Of a DNA stretch of 5,012 bases, positions 4,427 to 5,012 are shown one piece after another. The notes under the pieces were generated by a model. It was not told the origin of the DNA, did not search any database, and was given only the letters and a program-made list of their open reading frames with translations. Source of the stretch: an uncultured Ktedonobacteraceae bacterium (GTDB lineage: Bacteria; Chloroflexota; Ktedonobacteria; Ktedonobacterales; Ktedonobacteraceae); assembly GCA_955652655.1 (NCBI GenBank), contig CATPCK010000020.1, forward strand, positions 1-5,012, given 5' to 3'. A program made the translations under genes and the position numbers. The stretch's first letter is position 1. Every line of letters starts with the position of its first letter.

Positions 4427-5012
4427 TTAACCCATGAGTGATGGCCTGGACCAGTTCATATCCTTTACCTGGTCGGCTGGGATATTGAGGATAACCCGGT
4501 CAGCAGTCACGTTTTGAACGGCATCAAACGGTGCGTAGAGATCACGCTGCATGGGTATATCAATACGAAAATCGTTGTCACGGACGTTACGGACAACACC
4601 TACAGGCCTCATGTCTGACCCGACCACATCCATGCCTTCTCGTACCTGAGCTGTCTCAGTTGGCTCATCTGCTATCGACGGATTAGCAGTTCCAGAAGAT
4701 TGGTTCATTAGCGGTGGGTTAGGTGCCATAGGGGGCTGATTTGGCACCGGTGGGTTAGCAGTTCCATAGCCCTGGTTTGGCATCGGCTGATTGGCTGCCT
4801 GGGGTGGTTGATTCGGCAGCGGCTGATAAGCCCCTGCAGGGGGTTGATTTGATACAGGTTGATTGGGTACTGGTGCCTGACCTAACTGGGTTTGTTGTAG
4901 ACCAAGCTGATGGGCAAGGGCCGCAAGCTTCTGCGATGCAGCAATTTCCTGCTGCAGATTTTGTTGTAATAGTGGAACACATTGTGACAGCCCTATGCTA
5001 TTTGCCGCATCA
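4427..5012 (-). CDS. C-terminal part of a probable ferritin-like (DUF892/YciF-type) protein with Pro/Asn/Gln-rich linker and DUF2171 domain
   Basis: The frame is open from the right edge to a TAA at 4427-4429, giving 194 visible residues; the start lies beyond base 5012. Visible residues 1-40 look like a final amphipathic helix, with LLQQNLQQEIAASQKLAALA at 14-33. This resembles the last helix of DUF892/YciF ferritin-like proteins, though too little is visible to be sure. Residues about 45-118 form a low-complexity linker rich in P, N and Q, with repeated PNQP-type units and no charged residues until its end. Residues about 122-187, from VREGMDVVGSDMRPVG through APFDAV to DRVILNIP and a final W, match the DUF2171/PRC-barrel-like pattern of short beta strands. 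The ATG at 4783 falls inside the linker and is not a credible start, because the same composition and repeats continue upstream of it. Function is unknown; stress or storage roles are often suggested for the ferritin-like family. A terminator follows 32 bases after the stop. Confidence 0.8.
   Translation of the reverse strand, partial: DAANSIGLSQCVPLLQQNLQQEIAASQKLAALAHQLGLQQTQLGQAPVPNQPVSNQPPAGAYQPLPNQPPQAANQPMPNQGYGTANPPVPNQPPMAPNPPLMNQSSGTANPSIADEPTETAQVREGMDVVGSDMRPVGVVRNVRDNDFRIDIPMQRDLYAPFDAVQNVTADRVILNIPADQVKDMNWSRPSLMG
4683..4766 (-). repeat. Internal direct repeat in the linker coding region
   Basis: TTAGCAGTTCCA occurs exactly at 4683-4694 and again at 4755-4766, a period of 72 bases or 24 codons. 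Both copies encode the GTAN segment (SSGTANP and GYGTANP). Related TTGATT-containing units recur from about 4738 to 4866 and encode the NQP steps. This suggests the linker grew by in-frame duplication. Confidence 0.55.

Noticed and set aside
4427..4783. A small stand-alone DUF2171 protein starting at the ATG at 4783.
   Set aside because: The frame stays open to the window edge with the same Pro/Asn/Gln-rich composition, and no ribosome site precedes 4783, so the start is further upstream.
4667..4900. The TTGATT-containing repeats as a possible CRISPR or regulatory iteron array.
   Set aside because: The units are degenerate, unevenly spaced and in phase with codons, so they are explained by the repetitive protein linker.
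4755..4982. A second minus-strand frame (75 codons) rich in Cys, Ser and Thr.
   Set aside because: It is an out-of-frame reading of the repeat-rich linker; the true frame continues into the DUF2171 domain.

Overview
The window holds five protein-coding genes and almost no unexplained space. The two outer genes run off the window edges. Base composition is moderate, and I see no insertion sequence, tRNA, rRNA or CRISPR array. The set of families is a MalT/LAL-type LuxR regulator, a TIM-barrel sugar isomerase, a Gfo/Idh/MocA dehydrogenase, an ACAD10/11-like phosphotransferase, and a ferritin-like/DUF2171 protein with a Pro/Asn/Gln-rich linker. This looks like a large-genome soil bacterium, and Ktedonobacteria (Chloroflexota) would be my first guess. 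That placement is inferred from protein character, not from a marker gene.

Layout from left to right: (1) 1-1149, minus strand, is the N-terminal 383 residues of a large ATP-binding transcriptional regulator whose C-terminus lies beyond base 1. (2) 1165-1908, minus strand, is a sugar phosphate isomerase/epimerase-like protein that ends only 15 bases before the regulator starts, so the two are probably one transcript. (3) 1909-2069 is a divergent control region with a perfect 15-bp palindrome, an extended -10 candidate and a 7-bp tandem repeat. (4) 2070-3182, plus strand, is a Gfo/Idh/MocA-type NAD(P)-dependent dehydrogenase. (5) 3183-3193 is an 11-base convergent gap, spanned by a hairpin that has the dehydrogenase stop codon in its loop. 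(6) 3194-4252, minus strand, is an aminoglycoside-phosphotransferase-fold kinase of the ACAD10/11 type. (7) 4253-4426 is intergenic and contains a good intrinsic terminator (4354-4394) for the next gene. (8) 4427-5012, minus strand, is the C-terminal part of a protein with a probable ferritin-like end, a low-complexity linker and a DUF2171/PRC-barrel-like domain.

The dehydrogenase and isomerase share a control region. This pairing of families is common in catabolism of inositols, keto-sugars or glycosides, in which a dehydrogenase oxidises a sugar hydroxyl and a TIM-barrel enzyme isomerises or eliminates the product. The attached LAL regulator may sense the substrate or an intermediate. The kinase and the ferritin-like/DUF2171 gene look like separate units. 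I did not find a clearly new multi-gene system. The most notable points are the palindromic operator candidate, the isomerase-regulator coupling, the His-to-Tyr change in the dehydrogenase active-site motif, and the domain layout of the right-edge protein.
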